Origin: Loktanella sp. 3ANDIMAR09
Lineage (GTDB): Bacteria > Pseudomonadota > Alphaproteobacteria > Rhodobacterales > Rhodobacteraceae
DNA: 64,000 nucleotides
NCBI RefSeq assembly: GCF_001420005.1
Contig: NZ_LJAK01000012.1
Coordinates: forward strand, 1 to 64,000
Reading direction: 5' to 3'
The notes below the pieces were generated by a model. The model did no database searches. It was not told where the DNA came from and worked only from the letters and a program-made list of their open reading frames with translations. Within the stretch, counting starts at the first letter, position 1, and each line of letters opens with the position of its first letter. A program made the translations under genes and the position numbers. This document shows positions 44,225 to 53,086 of this stretch, in pieces.

Positions 44225-45126
44225 TGTGACGATGCCGCGACAGGGCGGCCGCCACCGCGCCAGATCAGCAACGGCAGCGCAGGCAGCAACGACAGGATCA
44301 TGACCGCGCCGAACAGCACCCCGGCGGCAATCCCGGCCTCTGCTGACGCGCCGATCAGCGGAAAGACGACCGCCGCCGCCCCTTCGCGCCACCCCCAGCC
44401 TCCCACGGACAGCGGGATCAACATGGCCGACAGGATCAACGGCACGAGGACCAGCGCCGAGGGCAGATCAAGCGCGGTGCCGGTCGCTTGGGCGCAGGCG
44501 GCAAAGGCCGCGATATTCAACAAGGCTGCCGCCACCGACAGACCCGCCTGCACAAGGCCGATCCGCCATGTGGGCAGACATCGCCGCACCAGCGTGACGG
44601 GGCGTGATCCACGCATCACCACGGCGATCACGGCCCCCAGCATGCATAGCGCGACAGCCGCCAGCGCAATCCGGACGACAACACCCTGCGCCCCCGCCAG
44701 CGCGCCCGGCGCGAACAGGGCGAAGGTCAGCCCGATCATCGCCACCGCCAGCAACCCCAACTGGCCTGCGGCCCTTTCCAGAATGACAGCCTGTGCGGCA
44801 GGCATTCGGTTCCCGGTTCCCGGCGCGGACCGCAGTGCGCGCGCACCGTCCCCCAACACGCCACCCGGCAGGCCCTGGTTCAGCGTCTGCGAAAGCAAGT
44901 ATTCACGCAACGCCCAAGGATAGGAAAAGGTCACGCCCAGACAGGTCGCCACCAGCCGCCAGCGCTGCGCCATCAGCATCGTCTGCGCAATCAGGCAAAG
45001 GGTGGCAGCGACGATCCAACCGGGGGCCACATTGCGCAGGCGGTCCCACAAGGCGTCCGTATCAACCACGGCGACCAGCAGCACACACAGTGCCGCAACA
45101 CAGACCAGGCGCAGCGTCAGGTGCAT
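44221..45126 (-). CDS. UPF0104/AglD2-type integral membrane protein
   Basis: A 301-residue polytopic protein (about eight membrane segments) of the lysylphosphatidylglycerol-synthase-TM/UPF0104 family. The signature is LNQGLPGGVLGDGARA and, near the C-terminus, LSVGGWGWREGAAA. Related proteins are thought to flip or translocate lipids. ATG 45126 lies inside the end of the CDP-alcohol gene. Together with its neighbours it could supply phospholipid to the periplasmic face. Confidence 0.82.
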   Translation of the reverse strand: MHLTLRLVCVAALCVLLVAVVDTDALWDRLRNVAPGWIVAATLCLIAQTMLMAQRWRLVATCLGVTFSYPWALREYLLSQTLNQGLPGGVLGDGARALRSAPGTGNRMPAAQAVILERAAGQLGLLAVAMIGLTFALFAPGALAGAQGVVVRIALAAVALCMLGAVIAVVMRGSRPVTLVRRCLPTWRIGLVQAGLSVAAALLNIAAFAACAQATGTALDLPSALVLVPLILSAMLIPLSVGGWGWREGAAAVVFPLIGASAEAGIAAGVLFGAVMILSLLPALPLLIWRGGGRPVAASSQ

Positions 45127-45851
45127 CGTCGGCGTGCCAACCAGCGGATATCCACGGCAAATGACCAGACCAGCAGAACGGATGCGGTCAGTGCGATGAC
45201 ACGACCGGCAACTTCGGGCAGCACCGGCAGCGCCAGCGCCGCAAGCGCACCAATCTGGATCACGCAGACCAGCTTGCGCCTGAAACTTGCCGGCAATGGC
45301 GCATCCAGCCACGGCCAGACATAGCTTGCCAACACAAAGACATAGCGCGCGCCGCCCAGTATCAGCAGTTCTGGCCCCGCGCGCCCGTCCAGAAACAGCA
45401 GCAGCGCAAGCACAGCCGCCAGCAGCGCGTCGACCTCCATGTCAAAGCGCGCGCCAAAGGCGGACACAAGCGCCTGCCTGCGCGCCAGCCAGCCGTCGAC
45501 ACCATCCAGCGACAGTGCCACAGCCGCGATCGCAAAGACGGCCCACGACACCTCGGGGGCGAGAGGGGCACTGGCACCAATCCCGGCACACAGCACGGCC
45601 ACCAGCATGAACCGGACAGTCGTCACGACGTTGCAGGCCCCGACCGCGCGATGCGGGTAATGCTGCGCCATGCGCACCACTACGAACGCCAAACCGGCCA
45701 GATAGACGACGGATGTCACGGGCAGGCCGGCGGCAAAGACTTGCCACGCCAGCCACAGCAGCACCGGAAACAGACCCAGCCCCCAGCAGGCCAGTCGATG
45801 TGCAGGGGCCGACAATCCAGACCAAGCCACGGCAGATACGCTGTGTTTCAT
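45117..45851 (-). CDS. CDP-alcohol phosphatidyltransferase
   Basis: A 244-residue membrane enzyme with the complete motif D-x2-DG-x2-AR-x8-G-x3-D-x3-D in LDGVDGWLARRQ through GARFDMEVD (around residue 115). It makes a phospholipid from a CDP-linked lipid and an alcohol; which alcohol cannot be told. ATGA overlap with the EEP gene (45848-45851). Possibly a dedicated donor-lipid synthase for the phosphoglycerol-transferase-like enzyme in the same operon. Confidence 0.88.
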   Translation of the reverse strand: MKHSVSAVAWSGLSAPAHRLACWGLGLFPVLLWLAWQVFAAGLPVTSVVYLAGLAFVVVRMAQHYPHRAVGACNVVTTVRFMLVAVLCAGIGASAPLAPEVSWAVFAIAAVALSLDGVDGWLARRQALVSAFGARFDMEVDALLAAVLALLLFLDGRAGPELLILGGARYVFVLASYVWPWLDAPLPASFRRKLVCVIQIGALAALALPVLPEVAGRVIALTASVLLVWSFAVDIRWLARRRCT

Positions 45852-46594
45852 GCGGCAAGCCGCGTGATCTGCGCCATCAGCGGACGGTGGTCGGACGCCG
45901 CCCGGATCTTGGGCGAATCGAGCGCCACAGCCCGGTCGACGCGCAACGCGGGGCAGGTCAGCACGCGATCCAGCGCAACAAGTGGGGCCTGCACCGGAAA
46001 GGTCCGCGCACGGGGGCCGGTCAGCGGCAGCGACGTGGCCCGAGGGTGCAAGGCCAGCCCGCCCCAGGGTCGCCATTCATTCAGATCACCAAGCAGGACC
46101 GTCGGCATCGCAGGGCGCGGCACGAGGGCACGCGCAATCGCACGCATCTGTGCCACACGCAGCACCTGCAACAGCGCCAGATGGCAGGCAATGATCCGCA
46201 TGGGGGCACCGCGATACAGCACTTCGGTCACGACAGCGGCGCGGTGATAGCGACCCGGCAACCGCAGGACAAACTGCGACGTGGGGGCCATTTCGGGGTC
46301 AAGAAGCAGGATATTCCCGCGGCACCCATGCGCCGTCCCGCCACAGCGCATGTCCGGGTCGGCATGCTGGCTGCGCAGTCCGGTTGCGCGGCACACTGCA
46401 TCCAGATCAAGCAAGGCCCGCGGCGGAACATCATCCGAATCCGCCTCTTGCAGCGCAAGGATCTGCGGCTGAAGCGCCGCGATATCAGATGCAATCGCAC
46501 CGGTGATACGACCCGGATCAGCGCGCCCATCACGCCCCACGGTGCGGTGCAGGTTCCACGTCACGCATGTCATCGGATGGCGTCTGTCAGTCAT
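45848..46594 (-). CDS. Endonuclease/exonuclease/phosphatase-family protein
   Basis: A 248-residue EEP-fold hydrolase: TWNLHR start, QEAD metal site, LLGDLNEWR and C-terminal ASDHRPLM. Family members cleave DNA or phosphodiesters, including phospholipid head groups. First gene of the leftward lipid operon, so a phosphodiesterase or phosphatase acting on lipid or glycan intermediates is more likely than DNA repair. Divergent from opgG across 272 bases. Confidence 0.85.
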   Translation of the reverse strand: MTDRRHPMTCVTWNLHRTVGRDGRADPGRITGAIASDIAALQPQILALQEADSDDVPPRALLDLDAVCRATGLRSQHADPDMRCGGTAHGCRGNILLLDPEMAPTSQFVLRLPGRYHRAAVVTEVLYRGAPMRIIACHLALLQVLRVAQMRAIARALVPRPAMPTVLLGDLNEWRPWGGLALHPRATSLPLTGPRARTFPVQAPLVALDRVLTCPALRVDRAVALDSPKIRAASDHRPLMAQITRLAA

Positions 46595-46866
46595 CTTTGC
46601 CTGTCTGCGGGATCCGCAGGACTGCCACGGACTCTCTTGAACGATAGCCCGTCAATCCCTGTGGGCAATGCCCCGCCCCTGCGCAGGCGACCTGTTGCCG
46701 ATTCAAGATCATTGGCGCGCGAAAAACTGTCGGTTTGGGTCGTGGGCGCTCGCTGCACCGCAGAAATCCGATCTTTGCAGCTTTTCGCTGCAACCCTAGG
46801 TCCTGTATTGAAGTTTCGCTGAAAACGAATGTATTCCGCGCTGCAGCACGAATTGGAACCTGATTC
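46595..46866. promoter_or_regulatory. Divergent promoter region of the glucan locus
   Basis: A 272-base non-coding space between the EEP operon and opgG. It holds two related short segments, GCTTTTCGCTGC near 46780 and GTTTCGCTGAAAAC near 46816, but no confident promoter boxes or operator. Coordinated or opposed control of the two operons is likely to be set here. Confidence 0.5.
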
Positions 46867-48465
46867 ATGAGACCCTCCCGCACGTCACAGCCCCTTTCAC
46901 GCCGATCTGTCCTGAAACAAGGCGGATCAGCCCTCGCCGCACTGTCCCTGCTGGGGACGCTGGCACAAACCGCAACCGCACAGACGGTCGCGTCCGCACC
47001 GGCCACGCCGTTTTCGTTTGCGGCGCTGGTGGACCGGGCGCGGCAGACCGCCGCACAGGCCTATGTGCCGCCAGAGGTGCTGAGTGCGGCATTCACCGAC
47101 CTGGATTACGACGCCTATCGCACGATCCAGTTCAACGAGGCCCGCGCCCGCTGGGCCGGACCAGAGGCATTCGCCGTGCTGCACGCCTATCATCCTGGCT
47201 GGTTGTTCGACAGCACCGTCGATCTGTTCGAAATCATCGACGGCATGGCTGTTCCGATGGACTTTTCGGCGCGTGATTTCAGGTATGGCGGCGATGTCGA
47301 ACAGCCCTTGAACGATGGCGAGGTCTTTCCGGGCGTGGCGGGGTTCCGGCTGAACATGCCGTTGAACGCGCCCGACCGGTTCGACGAGGTCGTGACCTTT
47401 TTGGGGGCCAGCTATTTCCGCGCGCTTGGCAAGGACAACCGCTACGGGCTGAGTGCGCGCGGGCTTGCGGTCAACACCGCTACCTCCGAGGCAGAGGAAT
47501 TTCCGCGCTTCAGCGCCTTTTGGCTGACGCGCCCGGCACCGGGCGACACGGCCGTCACCTTCTATGCCCTGCTGGAAAGCGAATCCGTGGCCGGGGCCTA
47601 TCAGTTCACGGTGACACCGGGAGAGACGACGACCATCGACGTCACATCCGAGCTGTTCTTTCGCAGCGATATCGAACAGCTGGGCATCGCACCGCTGACG
47701 TCGATGTTCCTGTTCGGACTGAACGATCAGGGCCCGTTTGACGACTACCGCACACGGGTGCATGACAGCGAAGCGCTGGTCATCAACACTGCGGGCGGTG
47801 AAACGCTCTACCGTGTGCTGAACAACCCGCAACAGCTGGCCAATTCCTATTTCAGTGCACAATCGCCCCGGTCCTTTGGTCTGGTGCAGCGCAACAGGGA
47901 CTTTGAAGGCTATCTGGATGCCGAAGCCTATTACGAACGGCGGCCCAGCCTGATCGTCGAACCCGTGGGTGACTGGGGCGAAGGAACCGTGCGCCTGATC
48001 GAGATTCCGACGGATCTGGAAACGAACGACAATATCGTCGCCTTCTGGATTCCGCAAAATCCCTATGGCGCAGGCAGCAGTGCAAAGGTGTCCTACAGGC
48101 TGCATTGGGGCATGACCCCGCCAGGCGCGCAATCCGACCTGGCACAGATCACGCACACACTGGCGGGTGCCGGTGGTGTTTCGGGCGTTGAACCCAGTGC
48201 GGACACGCGAAAGTTCGTGATCGACTTTCAGGGGGGCCTGTTGGCGGAACCGATCGCAGAGTTGTTGGTTAAGGCACGAACAAGCATTTACGGCGGCACC
48301 CTCGTGCAAGAGGTGTTGCAACGCGTGGATGGTCAGGATGCGACTTGGCGGCTTGTCCTCGAAGTCGCAGCCGATCCCGGTGCAATCGTCGAAATGCGTG
48401 CCAATCTGGCCGAAGGCGACCGGCTGCTGACAGAGACGTGGGTGTATCAATGGATGAAAAACTGA
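46867..48465 (+). CDS. opgG: Periplasmic glucan biosynthesis protein OpgG/OpgD
   Basis: A 532-residue periplasmic protein of the OpgG/MdoG family, needed to build or branch osmoregulated periplasmic glucans. N-terminal SRRSVLK is a twin-arginine signal, followed by a hydrophobic stretch ending TATAQ; a Tat signal is typical of OpgD. The mature part starts FSFAALVDRARQTAAQAY and has LHWGMTPPG near the C-terminus. First gene of the opg operon; its end overlaps a short frame (48450) leading to opgH. Confidence 0.93.
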   Translation: MRPSRTSQPLSRRSVLKQGGSALAALSLLGTLAQTATAQTVASAPATPFSFAALVDRARQTAAQAYVPPEVLSAAFTDLDYDAYRTIQFNEARARWAGPEAFAVLHAYHPGWLFDSTVDLFEIIDGMAVPMDFSARDFRYGGDVEQPLNDGEVFPGVAGFRLNMPLNAPDRFDEVVTFLGASYFRALGKDNRYGLSARGLAVNTATSEAEEFPRFSAFWLTRPAPGDTAVTFYALLESESVAGAYQFTVTPGETTTIDVTSELFFRSDIEQLGIAPLTSMFLFGLNDQGPFDDYRTRVHDSEALVINTAGGETLYRVLNNPQQLANSYFSAQSPRSFGLVQRNRDFEGYLDAEAYYERRPSLIVEPVGDWGEGTVRLIEIPTDLETNDNIVAFWIPQNPYGAGSSAKVSYRLHWGMTPPGAQSDLAQITHTLAGAGGVSGVEPSADTRKFVIDFQGGLLAEPIAELLVKARTSIYGGTLVQEVLQRVDGQDATWRLVLEVAADPGAIVEMRANLAEGDRLLTETWVYQWMKN

Positions 48466-48620
48466 CCGTGACGATAGATAGCAATTTTGCACCGACCCAT
48501 GACCTGACGCCACTGGCACCGCGCGCCGCGCCGCTGGACATGCCGCGTCAGGTGCTGGAACACGCAGCCCGCCCGTCACCATTCGAGATGGTCTCACGCC
48601 TGTTCCTGCGGAACGTGTGA
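48450..48620 (+). CDS. 56-residue ORF resembling a detached OpgH N-terminus
   Basis: A 56-residue frame starting MDEKLTVTID and containing LAPRAAPLDMPRQ, the kind of Pro/Met-rich leader (APL.MP.Q) found at the N-terminus of OpgH proteins. It starts within the end of opgG and stops one base before the TTG start of opgH, in the other frame. Either opgH is frameshifted near 48618, by mutation or sequencing error, or the leader is translated separately and opgH reinitiates. Confidence 0.5.
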   Translation: MDEKLTVTIDSNFAPTHDLTPLAPRAAPLDMPRQVLEHAARPSPFEMVSRLFLRNV

Positions 48621-48621
48621 T

Positions 48622-50391
48622 TTGCAAAGGCACCTGAGACCGTCCAGCGTGCGGACCAGCCGTATCGTTGGTATCAGCTTTGCGCTGCTGTGCATGGTCG
48701 CAGCGGCGGCAACGCTTGCGCAGGCAGGGTTGAACACAGGGTTCGACGTCTGGGACGGCGCAAGCGTGCTGTTGATCGCGATCACCACGGGCTGGCTGGC
48801 CTGGGGGGCGGCGCAGGCGTTTATCGGGCTGCCGGCCCTGGCCCCTGCCCCGCGCACGACCTTGATGAGCGGCCATTTTCCGGCCACGGCGATCCTCGTG
48901 CCGATCTGCAACGAAAACCCGGTCGAGGTCTGCGCGCGTGTTCAGGCCATGCGACAGTCACTGGCGCGGGCTGGCGTCCCTGCGGATTTCGCCATCCTGT
49001 CCGACACGTCGGATCCCGACGCGCTGCGAGCAGAACGCGCCGCATTGGCATCGCTGTTTGACCCGACAGACGGTCTGAATACCGTCTATTACCGCGTCCG
49101 CGAGGATCGCCGTGGCCGCAAGGCAGGCAACGTCGAGGATTTCATCCGCAGGTCTGGCGGTAACTATACCTATGTCGTGCTGCTGGACGCCGACAGCCTG
49201 ATGGAAGGCGAGGCAATCCGCCATCTGGTCGCCCGGATGGAGGCAAACCCCGGTCTGGGGTTGCTTCAGACGCTGCCGCGGATCGTCGGTGCCGCGACGG
49301 CGTTCGGGCGTGCGATGCAGTTTTCAGCCAGCTTTCATTCGCCCGTCTTTGCGCGCGGGCTGGCGCGGATGCAGGGCCCGGCGGGGCCGTTCTGGGGCCA
49401 TAACGCCATCGCGCGCGTCCGCGCGCTGGCACAATGCTGCGGCCTGCCCGAACTGACCGGACCGCCCCCCTTTGGCGGCACCATCCTCAGCCATGACTAT
49501 GTCGAGGCCGCATTGCTGGTGCGCGGCGGCTGGCAGGTCGAGATGGACCCCCGTATCGACGGCTCCTTTGAAGAGGGGCCGGAAAACCTGCTGGCCTTTG
49601 CGCGGCGTGACAGACGCTGGTGTCAGGGCAATTTGCAACATATCCGACTGCTGAACGCCCCCGGCCTGCGCAAGTGGAGCAGGTTCGTCTTTTTCCAGGG
49701 GATCGTGTCCTACCTCGTGTCGCTGGCCTGGGGTGCGTTTCTGATCGTGTCCCTGTTGGCCGCAGCGACGGCCGGGGCACCGAACTATTTCCCCGATGCC
49801 TACCAGCTGTTCCCGGTTTTTCCCGATGATCGCACGTTCCAGATCGTGGCACTGGCCTGCGGGGTCGGCGGGCTCTTGCTGCTGCCAAAGCTGGCGATTT
49901 ATGCCGAATCCGTTGTGACGGGCCGGGCACAGCAGTTCGGCGGCACGCTGCGCGCGCTGGGGTCGGTTCTGGCCGAAACCCTGCTGACAGCCCTGATTGC
50001 CCCCCTGATGCTGATGTATCAGTCCCGCGCCGCAGCAGAGGTGCTGTCGGGTCGCGATGGCGGCTGGCCCGCCACCGCCCGCGGCGAAGGTCGCCTGGGC
50101 TGGATCGAGGGTTGGCGCGCGGGGCGCTGGATCACGCTGTTCGGCGTGGCCGTATCAATCTTTGTGCTGCGCGCGGCCCCCGATCTGGTGGTCTGGCTGC
50201 TGCCGGTCACCCTGCCGATGGTCTTTGCGCCATTTTTGATCACCGTGACGTCATGGCCTGTGCTGGTTGGCGCATTCGGCGTGCCCCAAGAAACATCCCT
50301 GCCGCCTGTCGTTGCGGATTACCGCCGGAATCTGGCGCGGGGCACCGATCCAAAAGGAACAGCCGATGGCGCAATCGTCCGCGCGGCCTGA
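48622..50391 (+). CDS. opgH: Glucan glucosyltransferase OpgH
   Basis: A 589-residue inner-membrane family-2 glycosyltransferase that makes the beta-1,2-glucan backbone from UDP-glucose. Two N-terminal membrane segments come first (residues 15-70). The catalytic core has SDTSD (Asp128), DADS (189-192) and RRDRRWCQGN (QxxRW-like), and several C-terminal membrane segments follow. The first available start is TTG 48622, and the usual cytoplasmic leader is missing from this frame (see the 48450 ORF). Its end overlaps opgC by 26 bases. Confidence 0.9.
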   Translation: MQRHLRPSSVRTSRIVGISFALLCMVAAAATLAQAGLNTGFDVWDGASVLLIAITTGWLAWGAAQAFIGLPALAPAPRTTLMSGHFPATAILVPICNENPVEVCARVQAMRQSLARAGVPADFAILSDTSDPDALRAERAALASLFDPTDGLNTVYYRVREDRRGRKAGNVEDFIRRSGGNYTYVVLLDADSLMEGEAIRHLVARMEANPGLGLLQTLPRIVGAATAFGRAMQFSASFHSPVFARGLARMQGPAGPFWGHNAIARVRALAQCCGLPELTGPPPFGGTILSHDYVEAALLVRGGWQVEMDPRIDGSFEEGPENLLAFARRDRRWCQGNLQHIRLLNAPGLRKWSRFVFFQGIVSYLVSLAWGAFLIVSLLAAATAGAPNYFPDAYQLFPVFPDDRTFQIVALACGVGGLLLLPKLAIYAESVVTGRAQQFGGTLRALGSVLAETLLTALIAPLMLMYQSRAAAEVLSGRDGGWPATARGEGRLGWIEGWRAGRWITLFGVAVSIFVLRAAPDLVVWLLPVTLPMVFAPFLITVTSWPVLVGAFGVPQETSLPPVVADYRRNLARGTDPKGTADGAIVRAA

Positions 50392-51604
50392 TCGCCAGCC
50401 CGCGTCGCGTCCTGCCGGTTTTGTCGCCCCCCCCGTGTCGCGCGATCCCCGGATCGACGCGTTTCGTGGTCTGGCGCTGGTGATGATCCTGATCGACCAC
50501 ATGCCCGGCAACCCGTGGGAGGCCGTCACCGTCCGCAATATCGGGTTTTCCGACGCAGCCGAGGCGTTTTTCGTGATGTCGGGCGTTGCCGCCGGCATCG
50601 CCTATTCCCCCGCCGTTGACCGCTGGCTGCACGGCGAGGCGCGACTGTGGGACGGGATGGCCCCGATGTGGCGCAGGGCCTGGACATTGTATTGCGTGCA
50701 GATCGTGCTGACCCTTGCGGCCATCGGGATGTTCAGTTGGGCGGCCGGGGTGTTTTTTCGCGGGGAATTCCGCGAGATGCACAACCTTGCTGCCATCTAC
50801 GAAAATACCGGCGCGGCCCTGATCGGGCTGCCGATCATGACCTATCAGATCGGCTACGTGAACATCCTGCCCACCTATATCGTGCTGATGATCGCGGCCC
50901 CCTTCATCCTGATGGCCGGGTTGCGAAAACCCTGGTGGACGCTGACGGCGGCGGTCTTGTTGTGGGGCTTTGCCGGGGCGAACGGATGGAACCTCCCCAA
51001 TTATCCCGGCAATGGCGTCTGGTTTCTGGGACCGCTGACCTGGCAGCTGATCTTTATCATCGGGCTGCTGATCGGCATCCGGCACCGGCAAGGCAAACGC
51101 CTGGTCCCGGTGTCGCGCGGCTTGTTCGCGGTGACGCTGGCCTTTGTGCTGTTTGCTTTTGCATGGCGACACATTCCCGACCTTGGCGCCTTTATGAACC
51201 ACAAGATGGCGCAGCTGCGCGACCTGGGGGCGCCCGCCAACTTTACCTCTCATAACAAACCGATGCTGGCGGCACCGCGTTTGCTGCACATTCTGGCCTT
51301 GGCGTATGTGTTGTCCTGCCTGCCTGTCGTCACCCGGTTGTGCGCGCACCCCGTCGCGGATCCCCTGCGCCTGCTGGGGCGGCACGGGCTATTGGTGTTC
51401 GGGCTGGGGACGGTTCTGTCGCTGGCGGGCCAGATCCTGCTGCGGGTCGAGGCCGATGTGGTCTGGCTGCCGTGGCTTTTGCCGGTGGTTGGTGTGCTGA
51501 TCAGCTATGCGGCAGCGCGGCTGGCCGACGCCCTCGCTGGCCGCAAACAACCGCAAAAACCGATCGCCGTGGCCCAGCAAATGCAGCCGCCAAAGGCGGC
51601 CTGA
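50366..51604 (+). CDS. opgC: OpgC-type glucan acyltransferase
   Basis: A 412-residue polytopic membrane protein (about ten segments) of the OpgC family, which succinylates periplasmic glucans. The family start RDPRIDAFRGLALVMILIDHMP carries the conserved FRG and His residues. AAAGGAA precedes ATG 50366, which lies inside opgH. Last gene of the operon; its stop is followed by the convergent CoxG-like gene. Confidence 0.9.
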   Translation: MAQSSARPDRQPASRPAGFVAPPVSRDPRIDAFRGLALVMILIDHMPGNPWEAVTVRNIGFSDAAEAFFVMSGVAAGIAYSPAVDRWLHGEARLWDGMAPMWRRAWTLYCVQIVLTLAAIGMFSWAAGVFFRGEFREMHNLAAIYENTGAALIGLPIMTYQIGYVNILPTYIVLMIAAPFILMAGLRKPWWTLTAAVLLWGFAGANGWNLPNYPGNGVWFLGPLTWQLIFIIGLLIGIRHRQGKRLVPVSRGLFAVTLAFVLFAFAWRHIPDLGAFMNHKMAQLRDLGAPANFTSHNKPMLAAPRLLHILALAYVLSCLPVVTRLCAHPVADPLRLLGRHGLLVFGLGTVLSLAGQILLRVEADVVWLPWLLPVVGVLISYAAARLADALAGRKQPQKPIAVAQQMQPPKAA

Positions 51605-51646
51605 ACCACCGCAGCCGCGCCACCGGGCATCATCCGGCGGTGAAAA

Positions 51647-52165
51647 TCACTTGCCGATCAGGCGTTTGACCCAGCCCTTCTTGACCTCTTCGGGGGCATC
51701 GGGGGCGGGGGCATCATCACCGTCCACGCCTTCGACCACCGCGCGAAAGTTCTCAAAGAACTGGTCCGCCATCTTGCGCGCGAAACCGTCCACGATCCGG
51801 CTGCCCAATTGCGCCAGCTTGCCACCCACCTTTGCGTTGACCTTGTATTCCAGGCGCGTGCCTTCGGGGATTTCGGTCAGCGTCACATCCGCCCCGCCAG
51901 AGGCATGACCCGCCGCACCGCCCTTGCCCGATCCGGTGATTGTCAGGCTGTGGGGCGGCTGCATGTCCGACAATGCGACCTCACCCTTGAAGGTCGCTTT
52001 GACCGGACCGACCTTTTGCGTGACCGTCGCGGTGAACCCGTCCTGCGGGTTGCCCGCCATTTCCGAACACCCCGGCACGCACTGGCGCAACACATCCGCA
52101 TCCAGCAATGCGGCCCAGACGGCGGCAGGCGGGGCTGCAATGTCCTTGCTGTCGTTCATATCCAT
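51647..52165 (-). CDS. CoxG/SRPBCC-family protein
   Basis: A 172-residue START/SRPBCC protein of the carbon monoxide dehydrogenase subunit G (CoxG) group: start MNDSKDIAAPPAAVWAALLD, then a basic C-terminal tail (KKGWVKRLIGK) that may touch the membrane. No CoxLMS genes are near, so it is not a CODH part here. It ends the pca operon (78 bases after the BKACE gene). GGGAGGGG precedes the ATG at 52165. Confidence 0.85.
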   Translation of the reverse strand: MDMNDSKDIAAPPAAVWAALLDADVLRQCVPGCSEMAGNPQDGFTATVTQKVGPVKATFKGEVALSDMQPPHSLTITGSGKGGAAGHASGGADVTLTEIPEGTRLEYKVNAKVGGKLAQLGSRIVDGFARKMADQFFENFRAVVEGVDGDDAPAPDAPEEVKKGWVKRLIGK

Positions 52166-52243
52166 GGCGTGTCCCCTCCCGGTGTTGCGACTGTCCTCAG
52201 GTGCAGCATGCCCGCGATCCCGCGCGCCGTCAAAGCGGGATCG

Positions 52244-53077
52244 TCAGGCGGGGCGCAATCCCAACATCTGCCGCGCCTGTTGCCATGTGGCGACGGGGCG
52301 TTCGTATTTTTCGCAGATCGCGACAGTGCGTGCCACCAGCGCCGCATTCGACGGCGCAAGCGTGTTGCGGTCCAGCCTGATGTTGTCCTCCAGCCCGGTG
52401 CGCGCATGGCCACCGCTGGAAATCGCCCAATCGTTCAGCACGGCCTGCTGCGCGCCGATCCCTGCGGCACACCACGGTGCGTCCTCTCCGAACAGGCGCT
52501 TGACCGTCTTGATGTAGAAATCGAACACCTCGCGGTCGGCGGGCATCGCGTTTTTGACCCCCATGACGAACTGCACATAGGGCAGGTCCTTGATCTGGCC
52601 TGCGTCATACATCGCCTTGGCGCGCAGGATATGGCTCAGGTCGAACGCCTCGATCTCGGGCTTTACGTCATGGGCCAGCATCTCGGATGCCAGCCAATCC
52701 ACGAGGTCCGGCGGGTTCTCATAGACCCGCGTGGGAAAATTGTTCGACCCCACCGACAGCGACGCCATGTCGGGGCGCAGCGGCAGCATGCCCCCGCGCG
52801 TCTTGCCTGCACCCGACCGCCCACCGGTGGACATCTGGATGATCATGCCGGGGCAATGTTTTTCCAGACCTTCCTTCAGCGCTGCGAACTTGTCGGGGTC
52901 GCTGCTGGGGGTTTCATCGTCGTTGCGCACATGAGCGTGGCAGATCGTGGCCCCTGCCTCGAACGCGGCCTGGGTTGATTCCACCTGTTCGGTGACGGTG
53001 ACCGGCACGGCCGGGTTGTCCGCCTTGCGCGGCAGCGACCCGGTGATCGCCACGCAGATGATGCAGGGTGTGGTCAT
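52244..53077 (-). CDS. BKACE (3-keto-5-aminohexanoate cleavage) family enzyme
   Basis: A 277-residue TIM-barrel beta-keto acid cleavage enzyme (DUF849). Zinc ligands are in CHAHVRND, with Glu in KPEIEAFD; family members condense a beta-keto acid with acetyl-CoA and split it. In protocatechuate clusters this family may act on beta-ketoadipate in place of the usual PcaIJ/PcaF route, an inference. It starts 9 bases after the pcaG stop. Confidence 0.87.
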   Translation of the reverse strand: MTTPCIICVAITGSLPRKADNPAVPVTVTEQVESTQAAFEAGATICHAHVRNDDETPSSDPDKFAALKEGLEKHCPGMIIQMSTGGRSGAGKTRGGMLPLRPDMASLSVGSNNFPTRVYENPPDLVDWLASEMLAHDVKPEIEAFDLSHILRAKAMYDAGQIKDLPYVQFVMGVKNAMPADREVFDFYIKTVKRLFGEDAPWCAAGIGAQQAVLNDWAISSGGHARTGLEDNIRLDRNTLAPSNAALVARTVAICEKYERPVATWQQARQMLGLRPA

Positions 53078-53086
53078 GGTCGTCCC

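Noticed and set aside
46927-48876. 649-residue antisense frame over opgG
   Set aside because: Opposes a well-supported Tat-exported OpgG gene and lacks recognisable motifs.
51605-51646. Hairpin CACCGG...CCGGCGGTG between opgC and the CoxG-like gene
   Set aside because: Stem has a bulge and no T-run on either strand; too weak to call a terminator.
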